This document shows, one piece after another, positions 34,282 through 47,504 of a stretch of DNA of 64,000 bases. Source of the stretch: Dactylis glomerata (lineage: Eukaryota > Streptophyta > Magnoliopsida > Poales > Poaceae); NCBI GenBank assembly GCA_007115705.1, contig QXEO01000822.1:188253-252252 (forward strand), given 5' to 3'. The position numbers were made by a program, and so were the translations under genes. How positions within the stretch are numbered: the first letter of the stretch is position 1; each line of letters opens with the position of its first letter. A model generated the notes under the pieces. It was not told the origin of the DNA. It did not search any database and saw only the letters and a list, made by a program, of their open reading frames with translations.

Positions 34282-37200
34282 TGGTCGCATGTCGGGCCGG
34301 CACACATACGCACGCGGGAGATTGTTGTGTAAGATGCATGTCGTGGTCGATCTAGTGTCCATGTGCAGATCGCGCTTGCCGCAGTCGGCAACAACCAAGT
34401 TCTTCAGATCGCCGTTGACGACACCGTATGACAATCTAGACGTTGAGAGCATAGATCATTGCACTGTTTTTTACTAGAGGAGGATCATGGAGCTGTAGTA
34501 GGGATTTTATGTAGCTGATCGATTCAATCAGTAATGCAGCGCAATTGAAGGGGAGAGAAATTAGACAGACTATTAATGAGTTATTAAGACGGAAATAGTA
34601 ATACGGAGATATGTTAAGATGGGACACTTGACATTTTTTGTTTCCTTCCTCTTTTGACTAATTAATGGAGCGATTTCTTTCCTTTCTCCTAATTTGATGG
34701 AGCGATTTATTTTCTTCCTTCTTTGATGCAGCAATAAGTATATGTGGGATTTGAAAATATGTTGAGTTGTGCTCAACATTGAAGCATTGTAGTCCATATG
34801 ATTGGAGTCCTTGGGCGGACGTGATCAATTGTATCAAAACATGTTTGTGCCTTTATAAGTAGAAGAGATTAGTCGCGACGAAATTTGGTCACATGCAGAC
34901 TTGTTTCACCGTTCTCTTTTTCCGTCATCTTAAAAATAGATCCTTTCCTTTTTCAAACTCGGGTAAAGACGGATATGTGCTTTCACAGACTTGTGCATAA
35001 AAGGCATGGGCCCTTGGGCAAGTTGTGAAATGGATAATCCTATTGACTTTATAAGACTCGAGCCACTACAATACCTAGTCAAGGTGCCGACGGTCGGAAG
35101 CTGTTGGCACAGCTAGGATTGCCGTTGCCAGAGGCTGTGCCGACTGAGGCCGTCGGCACCTTCCCGTCTACCTAGGATATCCTCGATATAGGGCATCTGG
35201 TTGTCGGGACATCCTCAACCGTCGCCCCATACTCTAGGGAGACGGTCAGGACGAGCCTTCGACATAGATAGCTGTTGGCACATGTAAAAGTGGGCCCCAC
35301 ATAGGCTAACAGCAGTCCAATGCTATGCCGACGGCAATGTCATCGGCACAGGCGCTGTGGGCCCAGACCATTTACAAATGCTTCGCGCCTAAAACTGGCT
35401 GCAGTTTTCGCGAGCAAACCTACTATTTGGCACGGCAATGCCGTCGGCACAGGTTCTCCATTTGTTTTTTGTTTCTGATTGTAAAATAGCAGTTAAATCA
35501 CAGAATAATTAGCAATAAAATAACAAGATCATCAAATACAAAGATAGCATCATCACGACAAGAGCATCATCATTCACATGGTAGCAAGTATAGCATCAAC
35601 ACCGTACACAAGGTAGCAAGTGTAGCATCATCATCCACAATAGGTAAAAACATAGCATCATCACCAACAACAGGAGACCGACATCTAGAAATCTATGTCT
35701 TCCGATGCGAGATCAGGCGACCGATTGCGGTGTAGGTGAGTAGAAGTAGAACCACCACTAGAAGCACTAGGAGAATGGAGGCTAGGGTGAATCGGTCTGG
35801 CCTCGCATGACGAATTCGAGGAAGCACTACCAAAGGGTCCGTTACCCAAACATCTCGTTCCCTACTTGTTTAAGCAAGAGTTAGCAACTTAGCCATGTAA
35901 CAAGAAAGTGGTAACAAGTGTCCAGGCACGTAACTTACCGGGGTCCCTGAGTAGTATGTGCGAGCATATTCTTCCCTCGACAGGCACAATGGTGGCATCC
36001 CCGACATAGGTGGCCATTCTGTCGTCACGGGGACCCTCTCTCCAGTATGTAAACACAAATTCATCGCCTTCAAGATAGGTTAGATGTCAGGCGTTGTAGA
36101 AATAAAGGTTCAAACTAGGGCAATCGGGACTTGTCATGTTTTGCAACCGTAAAGATGAAACTTACTTCATCTACCAACTCCCTGTACCGATCATAGGCCA
36201 CATTCTGAAGCATCCACTCCCGATACACCACCACATAATCCGCATGAGCGGCATCGTAGGCCGCCTCGAAAGCATGCTACAATTTCGGCGCATGTGTATC
36301 GACTACACTAGCCTCAACAAGGCTTGCCCCAAGGATCCCTTCGCGCTACCGCGCATCGACCAGGTGATCGATTCCACAGCCAGTTGTGACCTACTGTCCT
36401 TCCTGGATGCCTATTCAGGCTATCACCAGATCCCGCTCTACCAGCCGGATCAGATCAAGACGTCCTTCATCACCCCATATGGAGCCTACTACTACGTCAC
36501 CATGCCATTCGGCTTGAAGAACGCTGGAGCCACTTACCAGTGAACCATGCAGAGATGTCTGCAAGAGCAGAATGGGTGAAACATGCACGCTTATGTGGAC
36601 GACGTGGTGGTGAAGACCAAGCAGAGCGTCATGCTCCTGGACGATCTCAAGGAGACCTTTGCCAACCTGCGGTGCTATCGCATGAAGCTCAATCCTGAGA
36701 AGTGCACCTTCGGCGTGCCGGCTAGATAGCTCCTAGGTTATATCGTTTCCCAGCGTGGGATCGAGGCTAACCCCTCGAAGATAAAAGCCATCGAGGCCCT
36801 AGAGCCGCCCACCTAGCTCAGGGATGTGCAGAAGTTTGCTGGATGTTTGGCCTCGCTCAGCCGGTTCGTCAGCCGGCTTGGGGAGAAGGCCATGCCGCTG
36901 TACCAGCTGATGAAGAAGACGGACCACTTCGTTTGGTCCCAGCGCGCTGATGATGCCTTCAACGACCTCAAGAGAGCCTTGTCTACCGCGCCAATTTTGG
37001 TAGCGCCGGCTCCGCGGGAGCCAATGCTGCTCTACATCGCAGCTAGTCCGCGAGTCATCAGCGTCGTGATCATGGTGGAGCGCACCGAGGAAGGCAAGGA
37101 GCTGCCGGTTCAACGCCCGGTGTACTACCTGAGTGAGGTGCTCACTCTCTCCAAGCAAAACTACCTGCACTACCAGAAGGTCACGTACGGCGTGTACATG

Positions 37201-38566
37201 GCGGCCAGGAAGCTGAAGCACTACTTCGAGGAGCATCCTATCACGGTGGTGAGCACCACTCCGCTCTCGGAGATCATAGGGTGCAAGGATGCAACGAGCA
37301 GGGTGGCTAAATGGGTGATTGAGCTTGCCGCTCATTCCATTCAGTACAAGCCCAGGATGACGATCAAGTCGCAGATCATAGCGGATTTCTTCGCTGATTG
37401 TGGAGAGCACCAGTACCTGCCGCCGGCTCCGGACTCAACACACTGGCACATGAACTTCGATGGCTCCAAGATGCTCGAGGGCTTGGGAGCTGGCGTCGTC
37501 CTCACCACTCCCAAGGGAGACAAGCTGCAGTACGTTCTGCAGATGCACTTCCGTGCGTCGAACAACGTCACCGAATATGAAGCCCTGGTGCATGGGCTCA
37601 AGCTGGCCAAGCAGATTGGCATTCGGAGGATCCTCTGCTTTGGAGACTCCGACCTGGTGGTGCACCAGGTCTCAGGGGAATGGGACACCAAGGACGCCAA
37701 CATGGCCTCCTATCGCTTCTACATGCAGCAGCTCTACGGATTCTTCGAGGGCTGCGAGTTCCATCATGTCCCCAGAGCAAACAATGATGAGGCAGACCGA
37801 CTGTCCAAGATCGGCTCCACCAAGCAGGATATCCCAGCTGGGGTGTCGTTGGAGATCATCCGCAAGCCGTCCATCAATCCCTCGCCGGAGTCCACCTCCA
37901 TCTACGTACCCGAAGACCCCGCCCCGGCTCAGGTGCCACCACCGGACCCAGGGGCTGCCGTCTTGGGGCTGAAGGAAGCAGCCGGCCAGCCCAGCATGGC
38001 CGGCTCGACGAAGGACTCGGGGGCTGCCGTCTCCAGGCTGGCCCCCACAGCCGGCCAGCTAGACGAAGCCGGCACATCGACGGACCTAGGGACTGCTGAT
38101 CCTTTGGTCGCCAGTGTCTTCCACATACGGGAGATACCATCCTGGGCGGAGCCATTCTCCAACTACCTCATCACGGGGGACTTGCCGCAAGACGAAGTGG
38201 GAGCCAGGCGACTTCAACGTTGTGCGCAAGCAAACACCATCATCAACAGCGAGCTGTACAAGCGCAGCGTGTCAGGAATCTTCCAGACGTGCATCGAGCC
38301 GGAAGAAGGGATAGAGCTGCTGAGAGAGATACATCAAGGGGAGTGCGGGCATCACACATCTTCCAGAGCCTTGGTGGCTAAGGCCTTCCACCATGGTTTC
38401 TATTGGCCGACTGCTCAGAAGGACGCAGAACAACTGGTGAAGCAGTGCAACGGCTGCCAGCGCTTCTCCAAGCATCGAAACACTCCAGCGGCAGCCCTCA
38501 AGACCATCCCGCTCACCTGGCCATTCGCTGTCTGGGGCCTGGACATGGTGGGGCCATTCAAGACAG
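34282..38566. repeat. Duplicated block, copy 2 (4285 bp)
   Basis: Direct repeat of 20313-24597. Its left border abuts the intact CACTA right end (TTGTAGTG then TGGTCGC). On the right it continues into the rest of the Tat element, so copy 2 keeps the original right-hand context. Confidence 0.93.
35064..36274 (-). pseudogene. CACTA terminus and gene fragment, copy 2
   Basis: Same content as 21095-22305: terminus CACTACAA at 35064, GCCGACGG-type subterminal motifs, and minus-strand exon remnants of the CACTA second gene ending at the Tat junction near 36280. Confidence 0.65.
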
Positions 38567-39248
38567 TGCCTGGGGGCTTGACGCATCTGCTGGTCGCAGT
38601 GGACAAGTTCACCAAGTGGATCGAGGCCAAGCCAATCAAGAAACTCGACGGCTCGTCCACCATCAAGTTCTTCAACGAGATCATCACAAGATATGGAGTT
38701 CCCCACAGCATCATCACTGACAATGGGACAAACTTTGCAAAGGGAGTCTTCGCAGAGTACTGCGGCCAGAAAGGCATCCGGCTAGACTTAGCATCAGTGG
38801 CGCATCCTCAGTCTAATGGGCAAGTGGAGAAAGCGAATGGGTTGATCCTGGCCGGCATCAAACCAAGGTTGGTCGAGCCTCTCGAGCGCTCAGCTGGTTG
38901 TTGGGTTGAAGAGCTGCCCTTAGTGCTCTGGAGCCTGCGCACCACCCCTAATCGCTCTGTCGGCTTCACACCTTTCTTCCTGGTCTACGGAGCAGAAGCA
39001 GTGCTGCCCACTGACATCGAATTCGATGCACCCAGAGTTGTCCAGTACACGGAGAAGCAAGCAAAGGAAGCTCATGAAGATGGCGTCGACCTCCTCGAGG
39101 TGGCACGAGAGCAAGCCTTGGCCAGATCAGCGCTCTATCAGCAGCAGCTGCGACGATACCACAGCCGGAAGATCCATCCACTCACGTTTCGCGAAGGAGA
39201 TCTCGTACTCCAGCTGGTCCAAAATACTAAAGGCATGCACAAGTTGTC
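36288..39248 (+). pseudogene. pol: Tat-lineage polyprotein, copy 2: RT to integrase, cut by element B
   Basis: Carries the same four RT stops as copy 1 (36541, 36577, 36727, 36814), then is open from 36826. It has both RNase H domains and a whole integrase: the HHCC finger, then catalytic residues in WGLDMVGPF, TDNGTNFA and NGQVEKANG. It goes on to the C-terminal GDLVLQLVQNTKGMHKL. At 39248 element B interrupts it; the last 55 codons lie at 45891-46055 in the same frame. RNase H and integrase have stayed open, so only RT is visibly broken. The start of RT and everything upstream is lost. Confidence 0.88.
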
Positions 39249-40789
39249 TGATGTCTACACATGCTTCTGTTCTTGTAGACAGTGTTGGGCCTCCAAGTGC
39301 AGAGGTTTGTAGAGCAGCAGCAAGTTTCCCTTAAGTGGATCACCCAAGGTTTATCGAACTCAGGGAGGAAGAGGTCAAAGCTATCCCTCTCAAACAACCC
39401 TGCAATTACGATACAGAAAGTCTCTTGTGTCCCCAACACACCCAATACACTTGTCAGATGTATAGGTGCACTAGTTCGGCGAAGAGATAGTGAAATACAA
39501 GTGGTATAGATGATTATAAGTAGTAAATACAATCTGGAATAAAAATGGCAGCAAGCAAACAAGTAACAAAACAACAATTAAACGGTGTGCAAAGCTTGGA
39601 AACAAGGCCTAGGGATCATACTTTCACTAGTGGACACACTCCCAACAAATATAACATGATTGGACAAATAAACAACTTCTCTTTACTATGGTACTCTAAA
39701 TTACTCTCCTATTGAATAACACTAATCATTGCGTAGGGCTACGAAGCACTCCTCAAAGTTCATCAAGTACTTGACAAACACCACTCATAGAGATATCCAA
39801 ATCAAATCACAACTCAAGATAGATATTATTGCAACTTAGACCAAGTACTAACACGGTGCACACACTGTCAACATTACACCATGAAAGGAGGAATAGATCA
39901 CTTCAATACTATCATAGTGATAATTATTCTCATAATCCATAAGAGATCACAATCGTAGCCTAGACCAAGTAGCACCATGATGCATGCACTGTCACCGTTA
40001 CACCATGGCAGGAGGAATAGATTACTTTAATAACACACTAGAGTACACATAATGAAGAAGAGTAACATCTACTTATTCAACATGATACAAAGCTCACGAT
40101 CACATAAAGATCACATCATGGGAGAGAGAGGTGAACCACATAGCTACCGGTAGAGCCCTCAGCCCCGGGGATGAACTACTCCCTCCTCATCATAGGAGAC
40201 AGCAAGGTTGATGGAGATGGCGGTGAGGTCGATGGAGACAGCGGAGACGGCGATGGAGGTCGATGGAGATGGCTCCGGGGGCACTTCCCCGTCCCGGCAG
40301 GGTGCCGGAACAGAGACTTCTTTCCCCTGAAATTCGTCGATGGCGGCGGCGGAGCTACGGAACTCTTTCTGGAAAATTGCCTACTCCCCTAGGGTTTTCC
40401 GTCCCGAGGGTTTATATAGGCAAAGGGGCGTCGTCAGAGGGCAGCCAGGGGCTCCTCACACCAGGGTGGCGTGGCCAGGGCCTGGGCCGTGCCACCTATG
40501 TGTGAGGGCGGCCTCTGGACCCCCTCCGGCTCTCTTTCGGTCCTCGGGAAGCTTCCAGGAAAAATAAAACTTCTGGAACTTGTTTTGTCCAATTCCGAGA
40601 ATATTTCCTGTGTAGCTTTTCTGAAACACAAAAACAGCAGAAAACAGGGAACTGGCACTGTGGCATCTTGTCAATAGGTTAGTTCTGGAAATCGCATAAA
40701 AACGCCACGAAGTGTAACGAAACATTAGGCAAATGGTGTAAAAACAAGCATGGAGCATAAAAAATTATAGATATGTTTGAGACGTATCA
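39249..40789 (-). mobile_element. 3' LTR of element B
   Basis: TG...CA, the partner of 44350-45890. A strong TATA box (CCTATATAAA, minus strand) lies at 40411-40420. Confidence 0.9.
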
Positions 40790-43360
40790 GCATCCCCAAG
40801 CTTAACTCCTGCTCGTCCTCGAGTAGGTAAGTGATAACAAAAGAATAATTTTTGAGGTGACATGCACCTACACAATCTTGATCATATATGTAAGCGTTTG
40901 TGAGCTGGGATCATAAGAACGTGAAACATGGGCATGAAGATATAATCTTGACGATAAAGAACTTAGCAACCATGTTATAAACATGAAAATGAACACAAAC
41001 AAAGGATCATGAAAATGAAACAATGAAAGTCAAATGTGTGTTCAAATCATAAGGAAAAACATACAAATGGTTTTCAGCTTGTCCTTCATGGAGAGCAAAA
41101 CATAAATGCATAGGACACCTTCAAGTTTAAGAGGGCGACTAGATACAAATAATTTGAGAACAAGTGAAACCAACAATATAAATCAATCAACGAAAACTTT
41201 GGGACAATGCACATTATACTAAGAATGACAACTATGCTCTCTTAATGGTGCATAAAGGTAGAAGGTGGTGACTCAACATAAAAGTAAAAAGAAAGGCCCT
41301 TCGCGGAGGGAAGCAGTGATTAAACATGTGCTAGAGCTTTTCATTTGTAAAACAGAGAGATAAAACTTAAGTTTTGAGAGGTGGTTGCTTTTGTCAACGA
41401 CTAGTAATGGGGTTCTTACTATCTTCCATACAAAAATGAAGCAAGTTTTTGAGAAAGAGATTGGCACTTTTGTGCTCTTTTATAAAGCTTGGCACTCCTC
41501 CCCACCTTTTTTCCTTTCACAAACCATGGCTAACCGATTCCATCGGGTGCCCACCAACATTCACATTCCATGGAGGAGTGCCTTTTTCCTTTTTCTTTTT
41601 TCCTTTTTTTTGGGATAAGCAATATGGAAGATAGCAAATCCGACCACTACGTACCCATGAGCTGAAAACAGTGTCGCAAAACGAGAAGCATTTTGAAGGT
41701 TTTTGAAAGGTAGCACATGAAAATTTACTTGGAATGGCTTACAAATACCATGCATAGGAATTTATAGTGCACACTTTGGCAAAACTTGGTTTTTAGGAGT
41801 TGGATGCACGAGTAGAGCTCATACTCAGTACAAGGCGAGGGCTAGCAAAAGACTGGGAGCGACCAACTAAGAGAGCAATAATGGCCATAATCATGCAAAG
41901 CGACATTAAAAGAAGCATAAGATGGCATCAAAAGTCAAAAACTAAATGATCATAGAGGCAATTGGCGACTTTGGAAGAGTCTAACATGTGTGAGCTTGCG
42001 CCAAGTCAACCCAACTAAAGCATCAAAGAGAAAACCAAAATAACGCTTCCAAACGATAAAAACAACGCATGATTTTTTCAAAGGCTCATTAAGCAATCTT
42101 AGTTATTTGAGACAAGTCATGCTACAGCAAAAATCAGTAAGCATACTATCAAAAACAAATCAAGCATGACATGAAAAAGCCTAAGCCGCAGTCTACACAA
42201 GCTCCTTCTTGTACCACTTTTTTGCATAAAGCTTTTTCTCTTTTCCAACACCATTCAAACTTTTTATAAACACCTCTTTTAATGAAAACCAATAAAGATC
42301 AGAGGCAAAAATACACCTTGAAGAAAAGATATAAAAATATCTGAATGCAAATCAAGGCGAAAAATGCAAGCTAAACGCAGTAGCAGAAAAAGAGAACACT
42401 CATTGAACGATAAGAGTGAAAACTAGGGTGTTCTTGGCAAATGAAAAGCGAGTTCATCTCCTCCAAAAGAAACATGATGTGATCTAACCATTTATTGCAG
42501 TAAAAAAACAAAAGAAAATTGAGAACAAAAACAACTGACGCTCCAAGAAAAACGCATAGTGCATGAAGCAATAAAAATATAGTGTCTTGAAAGGTGACCT
42601 GATTTTTGCCGATGAAGAAGGGATGCCTCGGGGCATCCCCAAGCTTTGACGCTTGTACTTCTTGGATGTTTCTTGGGGTGATCCATGGGCATCCCCAAGC
42701 TTGAGCTTTTGTCCATTCTTCATCTCATCTCATCACTCTCCGATCCCTACACTTGAAAACTTCCTTCATACAAAACTAAACACAAATCTATTAGCAACAT
42801 TAGTGTAACATATCATATAATCAACCTCTTTTTGCTTCAGGTTTCAACCCAAAACCACCACATATTAAGTATATACTACTGTATCAACTTCCCCTAAAGT
42901 TCCGTGATCAAAAGAACTCAAAAGAAAGCGATAAAGCGGCAAACACAAATATTGGCAGAAATCTGTCAAAACAGAACAGCTGACAAAGGCCGAATTTTTA
43001 AGGGGTTTTCTGTTGCTCAAATCAAAAAGTGTTCAACTAATGAAAGTTTGGATATAACCTGGGGCATATGCACAGGAAATCGCACGTCCAAAAGATATAC
43101 AGAGAATTTTCACGATTTTTTACGGTGCAGCACCGAAAACTGTTTCAGGACAGCAACATCCCCAAATCTTACCTCGCTGAAATTAGAGGCTTCTCTTGGC
43201 ACAAAAACGAAATAAAAAGGATAAGGAGCGGTTATTACAGTAGTAATAACTTCCAAGACTCAAATAAAAGAAAAAGTACTGAAAATAAAACAATGGGTTA
43301 TCTCCCAAGAGTGCTTTTCTTTAACGCCTTTGAGCTAGGCGCAGTAATTTGCAAAGATGC
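40790..43360 (-). other. Non-coding interior of element B
   Basis: Begins with the polypurine tract (minus strand AAGCTTGGGGATGC) and then matches 9631-12394 of element A with small indels. No protein motif seen. Confidence 0.75.
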
Positions 43361-44209
43361 TCATGTGGGCGCCATATGAGAGCGTGAGGCAACGGCGCCA
43401 TATATAAACTTAGAGAAATAGAGAGCATCAAAAAGCAAGTATGGAACACATTTAAATCTAAACCACTTCCTATGAAAAATAGTCTTGTAAAGAGACAAGT
43501 CATGAAAGCGCAAAGCAAAAAGCATAGGAAGGCAAAACAAGTACAACTTCAAAATTTGCAACATAGAGAGGGGAAACTCAATATTGTTGAGATCCTTCAA
43601 ACCATGTTTCCCTCTCTCATAATAACTTTTAGTAGCATCATGAATAGAACTAACAATATAACTATCATTTAAAGCATCCCTATCACGAGCCACATGCATA
43701 AAAGAATTAATACTCACCACATGAACAATAGTAGTAGGAGCAGATTCAATAGAATAATTATTCTCATCACCATAATCATCATAAATAGGAGGCATATTGT
43801 AATCACAACTAATTTTATCCTCAATAGTAGGTGAACTGAAAATATTATACTCATCATCATAGCCATCATAAACTAGAGGTTTAGTATCATCACAAGCTAA
43901 AGAACAGCTATTTCGCAAAGCATATTCTTCAAACATATCATCATAAGAAGGAACATCACATATTGGAGATAAAATATCATCAGAGCAAATTTTCTCCACT
44001 AAAGCTGGGGAACTAAAAATATCATGCTTAACAAAACCAGCTTCCCCAAGCTTAGACTTTTCTGTAGCATTATCAACAACGGTGTTCAAAGCATTCATAC
44101 TAACAACACTATTAGCATGCAAATTAAGCTCCAAAGGTTTTTCAATTTTCTCTTCAAACACTTCATATCTAAACTCAGGAAAAAGACTAGAGAACTCTTT
44201 GTTTTCCAT
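43361..44209 (-). CDS. Acidic 282-residue ORF of unknown function in element B
   Basis: Uninterrupted from MENKEFSSLFPEFRYE to the end. The first two thirds are acidic and low in charge balance (repeated DDE and YDDY patterns, two IFSSP blocks); the last 70 residues are more hydrophobic and basic (LKLYLFCLPMLFALRFHDL). There is no predicted signal peptide at the N-terminus and no known catalytic motif. It starts about 110 bp inside the primer site, the place of gag. The element A homologue is shortened by a frameshift. Whether this protein is made, or is only leader sequence that happens to be open, cannot be decided here. Role unknown. Confidence 0.5.
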   Translation of the reverse strand: MENKEFSSLFPEFRYEVFEEKIEKPLELNLHANSVVSMNALNTVVDNATEKSKLGEAGFVKHDIFSSPALVEKICSDDILSPICDVPSYDDMFEEYALRNSCSLACDDTKPLVYDGYDDEYNIFSSPTIEDKISCDYNMPPIYDDYGDENNYSIESAPTTIVHVVSINSFMHVARDRDALNDSYIVSSIHDATKSYYERGKHGLKDLNNIEFPLSMLQILKLYLFCLPMLFALRFHDLSLYKTIFHRKWFRFKCVPYLLFDALYFSKFIYGAVASRSHMAPT

Positions 44210-44321
44210 TAAGCCTAACTAGTGAAAATAAAAACAAGAAACGAAAAGATGTAATTGCAGAATCTAAAGGAAATAACTCCGAGCACTCACATAGGTGGAT
44301 GCGAGTACCTTTTACCTTACC

Positions 44322-44339
44322 TCCCCGGCAACGGCGCCA
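44322..44339 (-). other. Primer binding site for tRNA-Asp, element B
   Basis: TCCCCGGCAACGGCGCCA on the plus strand, the same as in element A, 10 nt from the LTR. Confidence 0.85.
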
Positions 44340-44349
44340 GAAAAGAGCT

Positions 44350-45890
44350 TGATGTCTACACACGCTTCTGTTCTTGTAGACAGTGTTGGGCCTCCAAGTG
44401 CAGAGGTTTGTAGAGCAGCAACAAGTTTCCCTTAAGTGGATCACCCAAGGTTTATCAAACTCAGGGAGCAAGAGGTCAAAACTATCCCTCTCAAACAACC
44501 CTGCAATTACGGTACAGAAAGTCTCTTGTGTCCCCAACACACCCAATACACTTGTCAGATGTATAGGTGCACTAGTTCGGCGAAGAGATAGTGAAATACA
44601 AGTGGTATAGATGATTATAAGTAGTAAATACAATCTGGAATAAAAATGGCAGCAAGCAAACAAGTAACAAAACAGCAAGTAAACGGTGTGCAAAGCTTGG
44701 AAACAAGACCTAGGCATCATACTTTCACTAGTGGACACACTCCCAACAAATATAACATGATTGAACAAATAAACAACTTCTCTTCACTTTGGTACTCTAA
44801 ATTATTCTCCTATTGAATAACACTAATCATTGCGTAGGGCTACGAAGCACTCCTCAAAGTTCATCAAGTACTTGACAAACACCACTCATAGAGATATCCA
44901 AATCAAATCACAACTCAAGATAGATATTATTGCAACTTAGACCAAGTACTAACACGGTGCACACACTGTCAACATTACACCATGAAAGGAGGAATAGATC
45001 ACTTCAATACTATCATAGTGATAATTATTCTCATAATCCATAAAAGATCACAATCGTAGCCTAGACCAAGTACCACCATGATGCACGCACTGTCACCGTT
45101 ACACCATGGCAGGAGGAATAGATTACTTTAATAACACATTAGAGTACACATAATGAAGAAGAGTAACATCTACTTATTCAACATGATACAAAGCTCACGA
45201 TCACATAAAGATCACATCATGGGAGAGAGAGGTGAACCACATAGCTACCGGTAGAGACCTCAGCCCCGGGGATGAACTACTCCCTCCTCATCATAGGAGA
45301 CAGCAAGGTTGATGGAGATGGTGGTGAGGTCGATGGAGACGGCGGAGACGGCGATGGAGGTCGATGGAGATGGCTCCGGGGACACTTCCCCATCCCGGCA
45401 GGGTGCCGGAACAGAGACTTCTGTCCCCCGAAATTCGTCGATGGCGGCAGCGGAGCTACGGAACTCTTTCTGGAAAATTGCCGACTCCCCTAGGGTTTTC
45501 CGTCCCGAGGCTTTATATAGGCGAAGGGGCATCGTCAGAGGGCAGCCAGGGGCTCCTCACACCAGGGTGGCGCGGCCAGGGCCTGGGCCGCGCCACCTAT
45601 GTGTGAGGGCGGCCTCTGGCCCCCCTCCGGCTCTCTTTCGGTCCTCGGGAAGCTTCCAGGAAAAATAAGACTTCTGGAACTTGTTTTGTCCAATTCCGAG
45701 AATATTTCCTGTGTAGCTTTTCTGAAACACAAAAACAGCAGAAAACAGGGAACTGGCACTTTGGCATCTTGTCAATAGGTTAGTTCCGAAAATCGCATAA
45801 AAACGCCACAAAGTGTAACGAAACATTAGGCAAATGGTGTAAAAACAAGCATGGAGCATCAAAAATTATAGATACGTTTGAGACGTATCA
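44350..45890 (-). mobile_element. 5' LTR of element B
   Basis: TG...CA, partner of 39249-40789, TATA box CTATATAAAG on the minus strand at 45521-45530. Confidence 0.9.
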
Positions 45891-46055
45891 CTGTCCTCTC
45901 CTTGGGAGGGACCGTTCATTGTCAGCCGGGTGCTAGGCAATGGGGCATACTACCTCATCGACGCACAAGAGCCCAGGAAGAACAAGGAAGATAATTCTGA
46001 CAAGGAGATGGAGCGTCCCTGGAATGTCAATCTCCCAAGACCTTTCTTCTGCTAA
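45891..46055 (+). pseudogene. pol: C-terminal end of the Tat polyprotein
   Basis: Continues the frame broken at 39248 through a segment with SPWEGPFIVSRVLGNGAYYL, the usual end of Ty3/gypsy integrase, and stops at TAA (46053-46055). The first five bases are the right copy of the element B target duplication. Confidence 0.85.
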
Positions 46056-46983
46056 GGCAAAAGCTTGTACCCCGAAAAACTTGTCAATGAATAAAGGATA
46101 ACGGAACGGCTAGTTACGGCCGGCTCCGAGGAAAACACTTCGTGTATGTTTTGCTTCCTACGTTATTCACTTGACCGGCAGCCGGCTCCGGGCACCGAGC
46201 CACAGCCGGCTGCCCTAAAAATGATCGATTCCTCGTCAGCCGGATGAGTACTACGTATGAAGTAGGTCTCGAGCCCAGCCTCCATCCCCCAGCTCCGCGC
46301 AGCCGGACGGATAGGAGCCAGCAGGCCACATACGAAGGAAAGCCGCAGGGAAAAACCGCAAACGATAAAAAGTCGCTCAACTAAGTGTTGAAGACAGTGC
46401 TTGTTAACCATGCGTTGGCTAGCTCGAGCCGGGTGCCCGATAGACCGAAGTACTACTTCTCACCCCGCGGCACGCTCCCACCCTAGGCCGGCATTCGGTT
46501 GCCGGCCCAAGGGAGACCAACCGGCACCAGGCTGCCGGTTGGGGGTAGAAGGGCCGAAGGGTGGGGAGATTAAGGAAAAAGTTGAGGGAACCAGGTTAAT
46601 GCAGGCCAGCAAGTGGTTGATGATCACAGTTTCTCGATGTTTAGGCTGAGTAGCCATGTCAAAGAGGTTCAAAGCCAGAGCTGCCTCGCGTGATATCGGC
46701 ATCGTGTGTGAACGAGCTAGTTTCAAACTAGCTGTTATTCCAGCTTCCCCAAAACTCGGGGGCTAGGGGGAAAGGGAATTGGCCCTTAGAAACGGGCCGG
46801 CTCCAATCCCTCGCCGGCTAACCGATCAGCTAGCGCTGCGACATGACTAGCAAAAGAGCGTCGAAATCAAAATCTAGCGTTTGCAAAGAAATGGCTAAAG
46901 CCAGTGTTTTGGAGGTTCACTGCGAAGGCTCGGGAAAGGGAGACGTGCCAGCTCCGGTCTCGCTCGAGCCGGCACAGGACTTA
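46056..46983 (+). other. Tat spacer between pol and the small CACTA
   Basis: No gene. It includes a second purine tract, TCGGGGGCTAG (46756-46766), identical in its 11-base core to the tract next to the 3' LTR. Confidence 0.55.
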
Positions 46984-47504
46984 CACTAGTAGGGAAAAGC
47001 TCATCTGTGGCGCACCAATATCTGTATTCTGTGGCGCATGGGTGGTGCTCCACAGAATCTTCGCCACAAAAATAAGCATTCTGTGGCGCACCAGTACATG
47101 CGCCACAGAAATAGACATTCTGTGGCGCACCAGTTCATATGCGCCACAGAAATAAGGCATTCTGTGGCGCATGAGTACTAGGTGCGCCACAGAAATAGGT
47201 GCGCCACAGAAAATTCAAAAAAATTCAAAAAAAATTAAAAATCGAAAAAAATATTATTATTTTTTGAAAATCATAAAAATCGAAATAATGTGAAAAAACT
47301 ATTTTATTTCAATTTTTTTAGGATTTTATCACATGAGGAACATATTCAAAGCACACCGAATTTCTTGACTTCCCGCTAGGTCACCCATCTTTAGACTACT
47401 CCGGGCTCAGCACGCTTAACTTCTCCATTCTATGTGCATGAGATATCCCTAACCTACCCAAGTTCTTATTGATATTACTATCATATCAATCCTCTTAAGG
47501 CCTA

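Larger units (their letters stand above)
39249..45890 (-). mobile_element. Athila-like non-autonomous element B
   Basis: Same family and strand as element A. LTRs are 39249-40789 (1541 bp) and 44350-45890 (1541 bp). The target duplication is TTGTC (39244-39248) against CTGTC (45891-45895), one base changed. tRNA-Asp primer site at 44322-44339, 10 nt from the LTR; polypurine tract next to 40790. It sits inside the integrase C-terminus of the Tat element. The interior holds one long acidic ORF and no gag-pol. Confidence 0.9.
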
